NCBI GenBank assembly: GCA_040388665.1
Contig: JAZKBL010000006.1
Span: 12,878-76,877 of the forward strand
Direction of reading: 5' to 3'
DNA: 64,000 nucleotides
Source: DAHVFY01 sp040388665
GTDB taxonomy: Bacteria; Chlamydiota; Chlamydiia; Chlamydiales; Rhabdochlamydiaceae
A program made the position numbers and the translations under genes. Under the pieces are notes generated by a model that saw only the letters and a list, made by a program, of their open reading frames with translations, was not told the origin of the DNA and did no database searches. This document shows positions 7,708-15,836 of the stretch, one piece after another. Each line of letters opens with the position of its first letter. Position 1 is the first letter of the stretch.

Positions 7708-8435
7708 CGCTGCATCTTTTACATTTGAAGGACTGCCCCATTTTTGAGCAGCTGCAAATGGAAGAGGCTCTTTTATGCTCTGATGACCGCAACTTCTGCA
7801 TCATCAACGAAGGCTCAAGCCCCGCCATCGTCATGGGAATTTCAGGAAAACCGGAGCTTCTCATCCACAAAGAAACACTCGATGCAAACCCGATTCCCGT
7901 GATCAAGCGTTTTAGCGGCGGCGGAACGGTTATTGTCGACGAAAACACTCTCTTTGTAACTTTCGTCTTTGCAAAATCAAGCCACAGCTTTGCCGCCTAT
8001 CCAGAACCGATCATGCGTTGGACAGAAGAGATCTATAAAGATGTCTTTGCGCTTCCTGAGTTTGCTCTTCGAGAAAATGACTATGTGATTGGGGAGCGCA
8101 AATGCGGCGGAAATGCGCAATACATAAAAAAGCAAAGATGGCTGCACCACACTTCATTTCTTTTTAACTTCGATCCTCATCGTATGGATTATCTTCTACA
8201 CCCTCCAAAAACTCCAAACTACAGAGCCGGTAGAAAACATTCAGACTTTCTCTGCACTCTCTCTGAACATTTCCCCACAAAAGAACACTTCATTACAGCT
8301 CTTAAAAACACCCTAGCGCAGCGTTTTATACTTGCTGCTGCAACACCAGCCGACGTTCCTTTTTTAACTTCAAGCCGCTGCATTTTAGTGCATAAAAAAA
8401 GTCTGTCGAAGGGGCCGAAAGATGGCCGCATATAA
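7704..8435 (+). CDS. lplA: Lipoate-protein ligase A family protein
   Basis: A 243-residue protein of the LplA/LipM biotin-lipoyl ligase fold, which attaches lipoic acid to E2 subunits of 2-oxoacid dehydrogenases. The signature RFSGGGTVIVDE is at about residues 69-80 (normally R-R-x-S-G-G-G; the first Arg is Lys68 here), followed by LFVTFVF and by VIGERKCGGNAQYI, which carries the GxxK/NAQ motif. It overlaps mnmG by four bases and forms an operon with it. The last dozen codons (KKSLSKGPKDGRI) run into a structured element whose left terminal repeat begins at 8402, so the natural C-terminus may have been replaced when that element arrived. Substrate (lipoate or octanoate) is not decided by the sequence. 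Confidence 0.9.
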   Translation: MTLHLLHLKDCPIFEQLQMEEALLCSDDRNFCIINEGSSPAIVMGISGKPELLIHKETLDANPIPVIKRFSGGGTVIVDENTLFVTFVFAKSSHSFAAYPEPIMRWTEEIYKDVFALPEFALRENDYVIGERKCGGNAQYIKKQRWLHHTSFLFNFDPHRMDYLLHPPKTPNYRAGRKHSDFLCTLSEHFPTKEHFITALKNTLAQRFILAAATPADVPFLTSSRCILVHKKSLSKGPKDGRI

Positions 8436-8561
8436 CCTAGTTTGTTTAGGTGGGTCCGCTTCCTGAAGGTATCATTACGAGCACCTTCAGCGTCATGGTC
8501 CCTTAAAAAATGCTTGTAGTTAATGAGCACTATTCGCATTCCGGGTGTCCGCTCCGACAGA
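8402..8561. repeat. 160-bp structured element with imperfect terminal inverted repeats
   Basis: TCTGTCG at 8402-8408 is mirrored by CGACAGA at 8555-8561, and the match extends imperfectly inward over about 16 bases. Within it are ACCTA/TAGGT (around 8435-8450), CTGAAGGT/ACCTTCAG flanked by GGGTCC/GGTCCC (about 8453-8502), and just past the right end GGGTGT/ACACCC. The element covers the 3' end of lplA and the intergenic space before the convergent protease-like gene. No T-run terminator is obvious. A minus-strand reading frame crosses it but looks fortuitous. It is probably a small non-autonomous repeat or a structured RNA. Confidence 0.45.
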
Positions 8562-8588
8562 GAAACACCCATTTTACCTAAAAGGCGT

Positions 8589-9602
8589 TTACAGAGGAAG
8601 GTATTGTTTGAGCTTTTTTTGGCCTTTTAATGCGAGGTAAGCGTTGACTTTGTATGCAATTTTCCAAGTAATGCAGCCATTTTCATAATGAAGATCGGGA
8701 TATTGCCCGATGAAGTTTTCAATAATAGCCTGATCACTTGCTTTTAACAAATCAATAACCACAATATGCTTTTTTATTCCAAAAAAGCGTTGATTTGCTT
8801 CCTGTATTGTGATTTCTTTTTGTTTAGATTCTAGATATTTAATCGTCATCTGATTCCACTCATACGGCTGAATGGTTTCAGTCATTTGATCAAAATAAGT
8901 CCACTGAGCAGGCAACTGGCATATCCTACTTGAGCCAAGAGATGCTTTAACAAGAGCTCTTAAGGAACGAAATTCTGTACCCAAATGTCGAATATGCAGA
9001 AGCGCAGTACGCAAAATGCAAGCAGCTTCAATGTTACATGAACCATAATCTGATTGCCTCTCTTCTTCTGAAAACAGCCAATCACATGTTCCTTTAACCC
9101 CTGAGCAAGCAATTGATTGATAGGAATCTTTTAAATTAACTCCTATGGAATCAAGAACAACTATTTCGCGTCCTATTGCTCGATTTGCATGAAATAAAAA
9201 AGGAGTTACATGTTCAAAATCATTTGCATAAATAATAAATCCGACGGGCTGCTGTTCTTCTTGTTCGAAAAGTTTATATAACAAATTATCAACTTTAGTA
9301 TGCCCGCAAAGCCTAATACAAATATTATATTTTTTTTGATATCCTTTTACAATTTTATCTAATAAAAAAAGCGCTGGAAGATGAATTTCTTCTTCTTGTG
9401 TTTCAATAGATACTTTGACATTCATAGGCTGTAATAGACTATAAAGATCGGGAAACCGCTCTGTAAATCGACTTGCAGCGGGGGCTGTAAGAAAAGATGC
9501 GCTAGGGCGCGTCCTCAAAACGCGACCTCCGTGTTGGGACACCTCTTGAGGGATTTTCGGGGGAGAACCTAGAAGAGTTTCAATAGAACTACTTATACTC
9601 AT
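8589..9602 (-). CDS. Clan CE (Ulp1/C48-like) cysteine protease candidate, putative effector
   Basis: A 337-residue protein with a spaced catalytic set like Ulp1-type deSUMOylases and chlamydial ChlaDub deubiquitinases: His131 (EHVTPFLF), Asp151 (IVVLDSIG), Gln183 and Cys189 (RQSDYGSCNIEA). The Gln-to-Cys distance of six residues equals that in yeast Ulp1, and the His-to-Asp distance (20) is close. The usual 'DCG' around the nucleophile is replaced by GSC. The N-terminal 50 residues are Ser/Pro-rich and look disordered, as in secreted effectors. No Sec signal is visible. It is divergent from the Inc-like gene, across an AT-rich 147-base gap. Activity (deubiquitinase, deSUMOylase or YopJ-like acetyltransferase) cannot be decided; family assignment is from motif spacing only. 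Confidence 0.65.
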   Translation of the reverse strand: MSISSSIETLLGSPPKIPQEVSQHGGRVLRTRPSASFLTAPAASRFTERFPDLYSLLQPMNVKVSIETQEEEIHLPALFLLDKIVKGYQKKYNICIRLCGHTKVDNLLYKLFEQEEQQPVGFIIYANDFEHVTPFLFHANRAIGREIVVLDSIGVNLKDSYQSIACSGVKGTCDWLFSEEERQSDYGSCNIEAACILRTALLHIRHLGTEFRSLRALVKASLGSSRICQLPAQWTYFDQMTETIQPYEWNQMTIKYLESKQKEITIQEANQRFFGIKKHIVVIDLLKASDQAIIENFIGQYPDLHYENGCITWKIAYKVNAYLALKGQKKLKQYLPL

Positions 9603-9749
9603 AACAACTAATTACTTTTGTTTAAAAAGATAATTTTATATTCTATCATGTTTTTTGTCAATATTAATATTCTTTTATTTAATCTTTACACAATAAACCA
9701 AAGTATATAAAACCATAGCAAACGAAACATAGTTAACTATAGGTAAAAT

Positions 9750-10070
9750 ATGACAAGTTTAATTTCTAACGCAGCTGAGAGCTGCTTAGATGTCGCTAAA
9801 GAGTTCTTGCCTGGGTCTATGACACAAGAAGAACGTATCACTACTGGCATGCTAGGAATTGCAGGCGTTGTCACAACCGCAGCTCTAGCTATATTTGCAG
9901 CTCCGCCTATTGCCCTTGGCATCGTTGGTGGAATATCAGCAACAATCCTTGTTGGCGCCATACTCGGTTCACGAGGAATCTCTTATTCTGCGGTGATTGC
10001 AGCTGGAATCCTTTTCATTGCGGGCGCTATAACAGGTCATATCCCTATCGTATTCGCAATTGCTCTCTAG
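9750..10070 (+). CDS. Small bilobed hydrophobic (Inc-like) membrane protein
   Basis: A 106-residue protein with a 30-residue polar N-terminus, then a hydrophobic hairpin at about 32-50 and 53-73 separated by APP, and a second hydrophobic stretch at about 78-104. Bilobed hydrophobic segments on a small protein with a short soluble N-terminus are the hallmark of chlamydial inclusion membrane (Inc) proteins, secreted by the type III system; these diverge too fast for sequence similarity to help. The start ATG at 9750 follows AGGTAAAAT. The stop codon overlaps that of the convergent sdhB. It is next to the protease-like effector candidate. The alternative is an ordinary small inner-membrane protein. 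Confidence 0.6.
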   Translation: MTSLISNAAESCLDVAKEFLPGSMTQEERITTGMLGIAGVVTTAALAIFAAPPIALGIVGGISATILVGAILGSRGISYSAVIAAGILFIAGAITGHIPIVFAIAL

Positions 10071-10837
10071 TCGATGTCGGGAAGACTAAAAAGGTCCTTG
10101 AGCCCTTGCTTTGCAACAGCTCTGCCCATAACAGCAATGGATTCGGTAAGCGGGATGTTTTTTGGGCAGACTTGAACGCAGTTTTGGGCGTTGCCGCAGT
10201 CGCTGATCCCTCCCTCTTCCATAAGGGGCCGGATTCTTTCTTCGACGACCATTTTGCCGGTAGGATGATTATTAAAAAGGCGCACCTGAGAAATAGGGGC
10301 TGGGCCTATAAATTTTGATTGATCATTAACTTGCGGGCAAGCCTCTGTACAGCAACCACACGTCATACATGTGGAAAGTGCATACATCACTTCCTGCACT
10401 TTTGGGCTAATCTTAGGACCAAAACCTCGATCTGATGCATCATCAACATCAATCCATCCATGAACTTTAATCAAGTTATCAAACATCCGATCACGATTGA
10501 CGACAAGATCTTTCACAAGGGGAAATTTGGTCATAGGAGCCAATACAACAGTGTTGCTGCTAGCTCCTTGAAGAAGTCCATCAATGAGAGCTGTGCATGC
10601 CTGGCGAGGACGGCCGTTGATCAGCATTGTACACGAGCCGCAGACTTCTTCAAGACATCCCTGTTCCCATGCAACGGGACACACTTTTTGCTGGGTGCGT
10701 GTTGTAGGATTCTTCTGCACGTCCATAAGCGCTGAGGTCACATTATAGTAAGGCTTTAATTCAAGCTCAAACTCCTCCCAGTACTGGTTTTCAGGCGTGC
10801 CGCGAAAAATTTTAAGGATAAATGTTTTAGCTTTCAT
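10067..10837 (-). CDS. sdhB: Succinate dehydrogenase iron-sulfur subunit SdhB
   Basis: A 256-residue subunit that passes electrons from the flavoprotein to quinone at the cytoplasmic membrane. Three cluster motifs are visible: the [2Fe-2S] ligands Cys61, Cys66, Cys69 and Cys81 (CLEEVCGSC...C), and the C-terminal ferredoxin motifs CMTCGCCTEACPQ (about 157-168) and Cys214, Cys220, Cys224 (NCVQVCPKNIP). These make up the three-cluster set of SdhB/FrdB. Its ATG overlaps the sdhA stop by four bases. Together with sdhA and the single larger sdhC this is the three-gene, type B (Bacillus/Wolinella-like) arrangement also seen in Chlamydia. Confidence 0.96.
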   Translation of the reverse strand: MKAKTFILKIFRGTPENQYWEEFELELKPYYNVTSALMDVQKNPTTRTQQKVCPVAWEQGCLEEVCGSCTMLINGRPRQACTALIDGLLQGASSNTVVLAPMTKFPLVKDLVVNRDRMFDNLIKVHGWIDVDDASDRGFGPKISPKVQEVMYALSTCMTCGCCTEACPQVNDQSKFIGPAPISQVRLFNNHPTGKMVVEERIRPLMEEGGISDCGNAQNCVQVCPKNIPLTESIAVMGRAVAKQGLKDLFSLPDID

Positions 10838-12723
10838 AAGGGCAACTGGATATTGTTAGGAATGTTTTCTAACGTGGGTTTTACTTTTTTAGCTTTTGTG
10901 TAATCGCGCATGACGGGTAGAAGATGGCGTGTATCTACCGGTGTGTACGTAATTTCAGGCTCATCTGCACGGTACTCTCCAATTGTTGTTTTCAGCCAAT
11001 TGGCATCATCGCGCATTGGGTATTCAGGTTTAAAATGAGCGCCACGCGATTCGTTGCGCAAAAGTGCACCCTTTGTCATGACAAGAGAAAGCTCAATCAT
11101 CGAAGCGAACTGATTAGCAAAAGCGTAGGTTTGATTAAGCTTATGTCCTTTATCATCAAGAGAGATATGAGCGTATCTCTCACGAATCTCTTTAATAAAA
11201 TCTAGAGTCTTTTGTAAATCGGCATTATTTCTTTTCACGGTGACATTACGGATCATCGCATCGGCTAATTCATCATGCAAGCGATGGACGTTTTCCTTTC
11301 CCCCTCTAATTAGCAGATCATGTTTAAAAGCTTCTTCTTTTGCAAGAGCTTCTGAAAAAATTCTTGAAGGAAGATTGCCATAACTTGCGCTTAATGTTTC
11401 TAAATAATGAGGAATCTCAACACCAGCAACTAGGCCTCCAAAAATACAAGAGAGAAGAGAATTCGCACCAAGACGATTTGCGCCATGGTATTGATGCTCT
11501 GATTCCCCAACATCAAAACAGCCCGGGATATTTGTCATCTGCCGAAAACGCGTGAGTCTATCAGGATCATCAGCTGCTGGCCAATCAACCCAGATCCCCC
11601 CCATAGAATAATGGACGGCTGGGAAAATTTTCATCGGCACTTTATGAGGATCATCTCCTGTAAATTTGCGATAGATATCGAGCACCGACTCAATTTTTTG
11701 TTGTACGTTTTTTGAAAGATGGGAAACATCAAGAAATACTTGGGCTTCGCCATTGACACCCAAACCTAGCTCGCATACACGAAGAACCTCACGCGCTGCA
11801 ATATCGCGTGGAACAAGATTTCCAAATGCGGGGTACATCTCTTCAAGAAAGTACCAAGGCTCTCCTGTTTTACCGCAGGGAATCGTCTTGCCATCAGGAG
11901 TCTCCATTGTCTTGGAAGAGTCACCATACACCCACATTCTTCCACCCTCACCGCGGGTAGATTCAGAAATAAGCCTTAGTTTATCTTCACCAGGAATTGC
12001 AGTTGGATGGATCTGAATAAATTCTCCATTAGCATATTTTGCACCTTGGCAAAAAAGTCTGCCGCTTGCAGCTCCGGTATTAAAGGTGGAATTAGTCGAT
12101 TTTTTGAAAATAAGTCCAGGACCACCTGTTCCAAAAACAACGGCATCTGCTTTCAAAATATCCAGTTTCATATCAAAGAGATCCATGATCACGATCCCTC
12201 GAGCAATTCCTTCTTCATCAAGGATCAAACGCATGAACTCATGGTGCTCAAACTTTTCAACGACGCCTTTTGCTTCATAGCGACGCACCTGTTCATCAAG
12301 AGAATATAGAAGTTGCTGGCCGGTAGAAGCGCCACAAAATGCTGTACGGTGGTAGAGTGTACCTCCAAACCTGCGAAAATCAAGATTACCCTCAGCTGTT
12401 CGATTGAATGTGCATCCAAAGCGATCCATCATCCGGATAATTCCCGGTGCTGCAAGACACATTTCAAGAACAGGAGGTTGATCGGCTAGAAAATCACCTC
12501 CCTTAATCGTATCATAGGCGTGAATGATAGGAGAGTCATCTTCTCCTTTAAGATTAATTGCTGCATTAATCCCTCCTTGAGCACACACGGAATGGGAGCG
12601 CTTGACTTTTGTTACAGAGACAATTTTTACTCGGCATCCGTTTTCAGCAAGCTTCATCGCAGCAGCAAGACCTGCAAGGCCTCCTCCAACGACAATCACC
12701 TCTTTTCCCATTTTTTTAGACAT
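10834..12723 (-). CDS. sdhA: Succinate dehydrogenase flavoprotein subunit SdhA
   Basis: A 629-residue catalytic subunit, oxidising succinate to fumarate with covalently bound FAD. The N-terminal dinucleotide-binding motif VVGGGLAGLAAAMKLAE lies at about residues 11-27. SVCAQGGINAA and the His-containing FAD attachment region follow, then the active-site segment HPTAIPG and the capping-domain sequence NRLGANSLLSCIFGG. Length and C-terminal Lys/Arg-rich tail are typical of the type B enzyme. It is separated from sdhC by three bases and overlaps sdhB by four, so one operon sdhC-sdhA-sdhB is likely. Confidence 0.97.
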   Translation of the reverse strand: MSKKMGKEVIVVGGGLAGLAAAMKLAENGCRVKIVSVTKVKRSHSVCAQGGINAAINLKGEDDSPIIHAYDTIKGGDFLADQPPVLEMCLAAPGIIRMMDRFGCTFNRTAEGNLDFRRFGGTLYHRTAFCGASTGQQLLYSLDEQVRRYEAKGVVEKFEHHEFMRLILDEEGIARGIVIMDLFDMKLDILKADAVVFGTGGPGLIFKKSTNSTFNTGAASGRLFCQGAKYANGEFIQIHPTAIPGEDKLRLISESTRGEGGRMWVYGDSSKTMETPDGKTIPCGKTGEPWYFLEEMYPAFGNLVPRDIAAREVLRVCELGLGVNGEAQVFLDVSHLSKNVQQKIESVLDIYRKFTGDDPHKVPMKIFPAVHYSMGGIWVDWPAADDPDRLTRFRQMTNIPGCFDVGESEHQYHGANRLGANSLLSCIFGGLVAGVEIPHYLETLSASYGNLPSRIFSEALAKEEAFKHDLLIRGGKENVHRLHDELADAMIRNVTVKRNNADLQKTLDFIKEIRERYAHISLDDKGHKLNQTYAFANQFASMIELSLVMTKGALLRNESRGAHFKPEYPMRDDANWLKTTIGEYRADEPEITYTPVDTRHLLPVMRDYTKAKKVKPTLENIPNNIQLPL

Positions 12724-12726
12724 CTT

Positions 12727-13581
12727 TTAATACCTTAAATTAACCCAGTAAGTTCCCCACACAGACGCAAGCCCTAAAAAAGCGATTACAAGCATGAGTG
12801 CAACACAAAAAGCTGCCATTCTTTTTTGTGCAGCAGCTCTTAAAATCCATCCCCAAGTAATCATAAAGGTCCAAAGACCATTAAACGCATGAAAGCATGC
12901 CGCAAGAACAAAAATAGTATAAGCTGCAACATAGATAGGATTTTTAAACACATCTCTTACAGCAAGAAGGGTTGCTGTTCCAAAATCTTTAGATACCGCG
13001 ATAACTTCTCCATGCGAGAGATCCACTGCAGAAAGAGCTGCAACTTCAGCAGCAGCTTGTTTGTCGTATAATTTGACTCCCAACCTATCTGCAACGGTAT
13101 AAAGACCATTATCGAGACTCACACGGATAAAATAAAAAGATTGATTTCCCTCATAAACATTTGTTGGATATTCTAAAAACCGAAATTTTACAACATGTCC
13201 AATAATGCAAAAAAGCAATATCCATGAAGTGATCCTTTGCCATGTGTAAGCTCGATTTCTACCATATTGTGGAAGGGAAGGTTTTGTTCCATCAGAGGAT
13301 CTAGAATTAGATTTTGCTGTAAATAGATATTTTACACCCCAAACAAGATGGATGAGAATAGGGACGCCAAGCAAAGCGATCTCAATCACTTGAAGATACG
13401 GTAAATTGTGCAATCCATTAACCATGCGCACAAATCCTTGACCATTTTCCCCTACCCAAAGCGCTGCTTGCGAATTTGTCAGTAAATGCTCAATCAAAAA
13501 TAACACGAGCCAAAGCCCCATCAAGGAATGAAGCCGTCTCCAAATAAAAGCTTTAGGAAGGGGTGCAGTAGATACTGTCAT
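12727..13581 (-). CDS. sdhC: Succinate dehydrogenase cytochrome b subunit SdhC (type B, five-helix)
   Basis: A 284-residue integral membrane subunit carrying heme b and the quinone site. At least five hydrophobic segments are visible: around residues 17-35, 63-85, 116-135, 210-232 and 255-275. His residues in or near them (RLHSLMG, IEHLLT, ILIHLVWG, CIIGHVVKF, ACFHAFNG) are suitable as axial ligands for two hemes. A single long subunit instead of SdhC plus SdhD is the diheme Bacillus/Wolinella type. The ATG at 13581 follows an AGAGGA ribosome site. A polar loop of about 60 residues (150-205) between helices 3 and 4 is larger than usual. Confidence 0.92.
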   Translation of the reverse strand: MTVSTAPLPKAFIWRRLHSLMGLWLVLFLIEHLLTNSQAALWVGENGQGFVRMVNGLHNLPYLQVIEIALLGVPILIHLVWGVKYLFTAKSNSRSSDGTKPSLPQYGRNRAYTWQRITSWILLFCIIGHVVKFRFLEYPTNVYEGNQSFYFIRVSLDNGLYTVADRLGVKLYDKQAAAEVAALSAVDLSHGEVIAVSKDFGTATLLAVRDVFKNPIYVAAYTIFVLAACFHAFNGLWTFMITWGWILRAAAQKRMAAFCVALMLVIAFLGLASVWGTYWVNLRY

Positions 13582-13614
13582 AATTTTTTCCTCTTAGTTG
13601 TCTTGAATTAAACT

Positions 13615-14376
13615 CTAAAAAGGAAAAATTTTACAAGCATTCTCAGCAGTTATTTCTTTTAATTTTTCAAGCGAGATGTTTTTTTCTAAGCTAAGGACCT
13701 CTGCTGTTTCCACAACAAAAGCAGGCTCGTTTTGTTTCCCTCTATAACTTTGTGGAGCAAGATAAGGTGTGTCGGTCTCAATCACTATTCTATCAAGCGG
13801 CACAAAACGCGCGACCGCGCGGAGAGACTCCGATTTTTTATACGTTACGATACCACTAAAGGAAACATACCATCCCCGATCAAGAACCCCTTTAGCTTCC
13901 TCAAGACTTCCTGTGAAACAATGCAAAATGGCAGGCGCTTCTTTGTATCCACGATCTGCTTCATCAAAAAGATCTTTAAAAGCATCTCTACAATGAATCA
14001 CAAGGGGAAGATCAGCGGCAAGAGCGAGCGTAAAATAGCGATTTAAAAAATTTTTTTGCACTTCTTTAGAGGAATGTTCATAAAAATAATCAAGACCTGT
14101 TTCTCCGATTGCAATAAGTTTCTTATCTCTTGCAGCAGATTCTACAAAAGGGAAAAAAAGCTCCCCTTCTTTTTCAACATCGTGCGGCGTTGTTGCCGCA
14201 GTATTGAAAACCCAATCATATTTTTTTGCGAGCTCAAGACCTAAATTTAGTGAATCGACATCTGTGCAAATATTGACAATTTTTGTAACTCCAGCCGCCT
14301 TCGCTCGTGCAAGAACTGCATCAACATCGGAGACTACTTGAGGCGAAGTAAGATGCGCGTGGGTGTCAATCAGCAT
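13615..14376 (-). CDS. tatD: TatD family metal-dependent deoxyribonuclease
   Basis: A 253-residue TIM-barrel hydrolase of the amidohydrolase superfamily. Metal ligands are visible in order: the N-terminal D-T-H-A-H (His6, His8), the Glu in IGETGLDYFYEH, then LPLVIHCRDA, ILHCFTGS and the C-terminal Asp in IETDTPYLAPQ. Members are Mg-dependent 3'-5' exonucleases acting in DNA repair or quality control. Length is standard. It overlaps the upstream glycosyltransferase-like gene by seven bases and lies 33 bases downstream... in genome order beyond sdhC, which is the position it also takes in Chlamydia next to the sdh genes. Confidence 0.93.
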   Translation of the reverse strand: MLIDTHAHLTSPQVVSDVDAVLARAKAAGVTKIVNICTDVDSLNLGLELAKKYDWVFNTAATTPHDVEKEGELFFPFVESAARDKKLIAIGETGLDYFYEHSSKEVQKNFLNRYFTLALAADLPLVIHCRDAFKDLFDEADRGYKEAPAILHCFTGSLEEAKGVLDRGWYVSFSGIVTYKKSESLRAVARFVPLDRIVIETDTPYLAPQSYRGKQNEPAFVVETAEVLSLEKNISLEKLKEITAENACKIFPF

Positions 14377-15221
14377 AATAACTCCATTCTATGCATCTCA
14401 TCTGTTGAAATAAAGCGAACATTTTTTATATCCCCAGCCACCTTAAAAAAGGGTTCCTGCGGCGGCAACAAAGATGTAACAACATCAAATGTGTCGCCAT
14501 AGATAAAATCATGGCCATTAAAAGGGCGAGAGAATTCCTCCTCTACAAGTTGTTCCCACGGCGCATCATTTCTATGACCCCACGCCTTGACTTTACGCAG
14601 CATTTCTTGTTTGCTGCGCACCCAACTATAATGATGCGCCATAGGCTTTCCATCTAGGCCAACAACATTTCTTCGCTTACAGCCCTCAATAGAAAAATAC
14701 GTACCCGCACGCTCTAAATGGTGCATGATAGATTCACTAGAAAGATATTGTCTTCGAGCCAAAAGAAGTCCGTCCTCCCAATGTTTAGCGCGCAATGTGG
14801 ACTCTTTAAAATACCAATAACTAGAAAGCCTCTCAGCATTAGCATGCTCTTCACATTCAAACCACTCTTGAAATATTTGCGGTTCGAGGATCTCATCCAC
14901 ATCAAGAAAAAGTATGAAGTTAACTTTCTCTCCGAAATGACGATATCCTAACAGCCGCCCCCAGTTATGCCAAAAACAAATAGGGTGGCGTCCATATAGG
15001 TTTCTGTTTGGCTCAAAAGCGAACTCAAGAAACTGACAGTCTGGATTTTCTCGATAAGCTCTTATAAGTAGAGATCTATCTTCTAATGTTCCATCAAAAA
15101 AGTGATCTGCCACCACAACGACAACATGTTCTGTCACCTTCTGTGCAGCTTCTATACAAGGCCCTAAAAATCGGTACTCATTCGTGCAAAAATTAATGAC
15201 AATTCCAAGCTTTTTTCTCAT
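14370..15221 (-). CDS. Glycosyltransferase-like protein (GT-A, family 2/92-like)
   Basis: A 283-residue protein. Residues 1-60 read as a nucleotide-sugar-binding start (LGIVINFCTNEYRFLGPCIE, then VVVVADHFFDGT), and residues 104-110 give LFLDVDE, a metal-binding DxD motif at Asp107/Asp109. The later part is rich in Trp, His and Tyr (HHYSWVRSKQEMLRKVKAWGH), as in GT2/GT92-type proteins that return with 'W.HK' motifs. Sugar and acceptor are unknown. The gene overlaps tatD and follows a second glycosyltransferase-like gene after 15 bases, so the pair is probably one unit. In Chlamydia this slot between tatD and the tol genes holds a different gene, so this is accessory content. Confidence 0.7.
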   Translation of the reverse strand: MRKKLGIVINFCTNEYRFLGPCIEAAQKVTEHVVVVVADHFFDGTLEDRSLLIRAYRENPDCQFLEFAFEPNRNLYGRHPICFWHNWGRLLGYRHFGEKVNFILFLDVDEILEPQIFQEWFECEEHANAERLSSYWYFKESTLRAKHWEDGLLLARRQYLSSESIMHHLERAGTYFSIEGCKRRNVVGLDGKPMAHHYSWVRSKQEMLRKVKAWGHRNDAPWEQLVEEEFSRPFNGHDFIYGDTFDVVTSLLPPQEPFFKVAGDIKNVRFISTDEMHRMELLC

Positions 15222-15236
15222 ATTTTACGATTGGTA

Positions 15237-15836
15237 CTAATTAAAAAATGAACGATGACGGCGGGATGCTTGAGTTTGTTCGAGAATGACGTCCCCGTCG
15301 TTAAGAAAAAAGACATCAAGATCGTAAATTTTACAGTAAGCAACAGGCATCGGGTGAACAAGAATATCTTGCGTCTTCTTAAGGACATGATATAGAGCAA
15401 TCTGATCTAAAAAAGAGGTTGTGGGGTAACGTATACATTCTTGATGCCAAGCTTTAACAAGCTCTACAGCTTTGGGTGTGTAGTTAGCAAAAAAACTTGC
15501 TGTATTTAAAGAATATCTAGGATCGTTTTGAAAAATTTCCATTGTGCGCACAGAAATATCGCAAGAAAGAAATGGAGAAAAATCTGGTTTTTTTAAAAAA
15601 ACACTATCAGCGTCCGCCCAAAAAACGGCTCTTTTGAGAGTTTCTAGCTTTTCTAAAATAAATGTTGGCTTATAAGAACAATTCTCTTCCCATGTTCCCC
15701 GAGAATGAACTCCTTCTACAAGAAATTCCACCCCCCATTTTTTACAAGAAGCGATCAAATTTAAGACCTCTTGCTCATAAGGCGTATCTAGAGTATAAAA
15801 GCAGATGACAACAGGAAAGGCGGCATCATGACTCAT
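15237..15836 (-). CDS. Nucleotide-diphospho-sugar transferase-like protein (GT-A fold)
   Basis: A 199-residue protein with the pattern VVICFYTLDTPYEQEV at the start, ILEKLETLKRAVFWADADSVFLKKP around residues 60-84 containing the DxD motif Asp75/Asp77, and SFLDQIALYHVL (about 144-155), the 'DQ' element of GT8/GT77-type transferases. It is short for the family but looks complete. No membrane segment is seen. Its ATG overlaps head-to-head with the tolQ ATG: the two start codons occupy the same nine bases, ATGACTCAT. No good Shine-Dalgarno site precedes it. Substrate is unknown; modification of surface glycans is a guess based on the neighbouring transferase. Confidence 0.7.
   Translation of the reverse strand: MSHDAAFPVVICFYTLDTPYEQEVLNLIASCKKWGVEFLVEGVHSRGTWEENCSYKPTFILEKLETLKRAVFWADADSVFLKKPDFSPFLSCDISVRTMEIFQNDPRYSLNTASFFANYTPKAVELVKAWHQECIRYPTTSFLDQIALYHVLKKTQDILVHPMPVAYCKIYDLDVFFLNDGDVILEQTQASRRHRSFFN

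Noticed and set aside
8219..8572. Minus-strand 117-codon frame over the end of lplA
   Set aside because: Runs over a structured element and then antisense to lplA; no convincing ribosome site, no recognisable domain.
8436..8588. 6S RNA, SRP RNA, RNase P RNA or tmRNA in the lplA-protease intergenic region
   Set aside because: I looked for the conserved cores of these RNAs (for example the SRP GGAAG loop or the tmRNA tRNA-like end) and did not find them; only hairpins remain.
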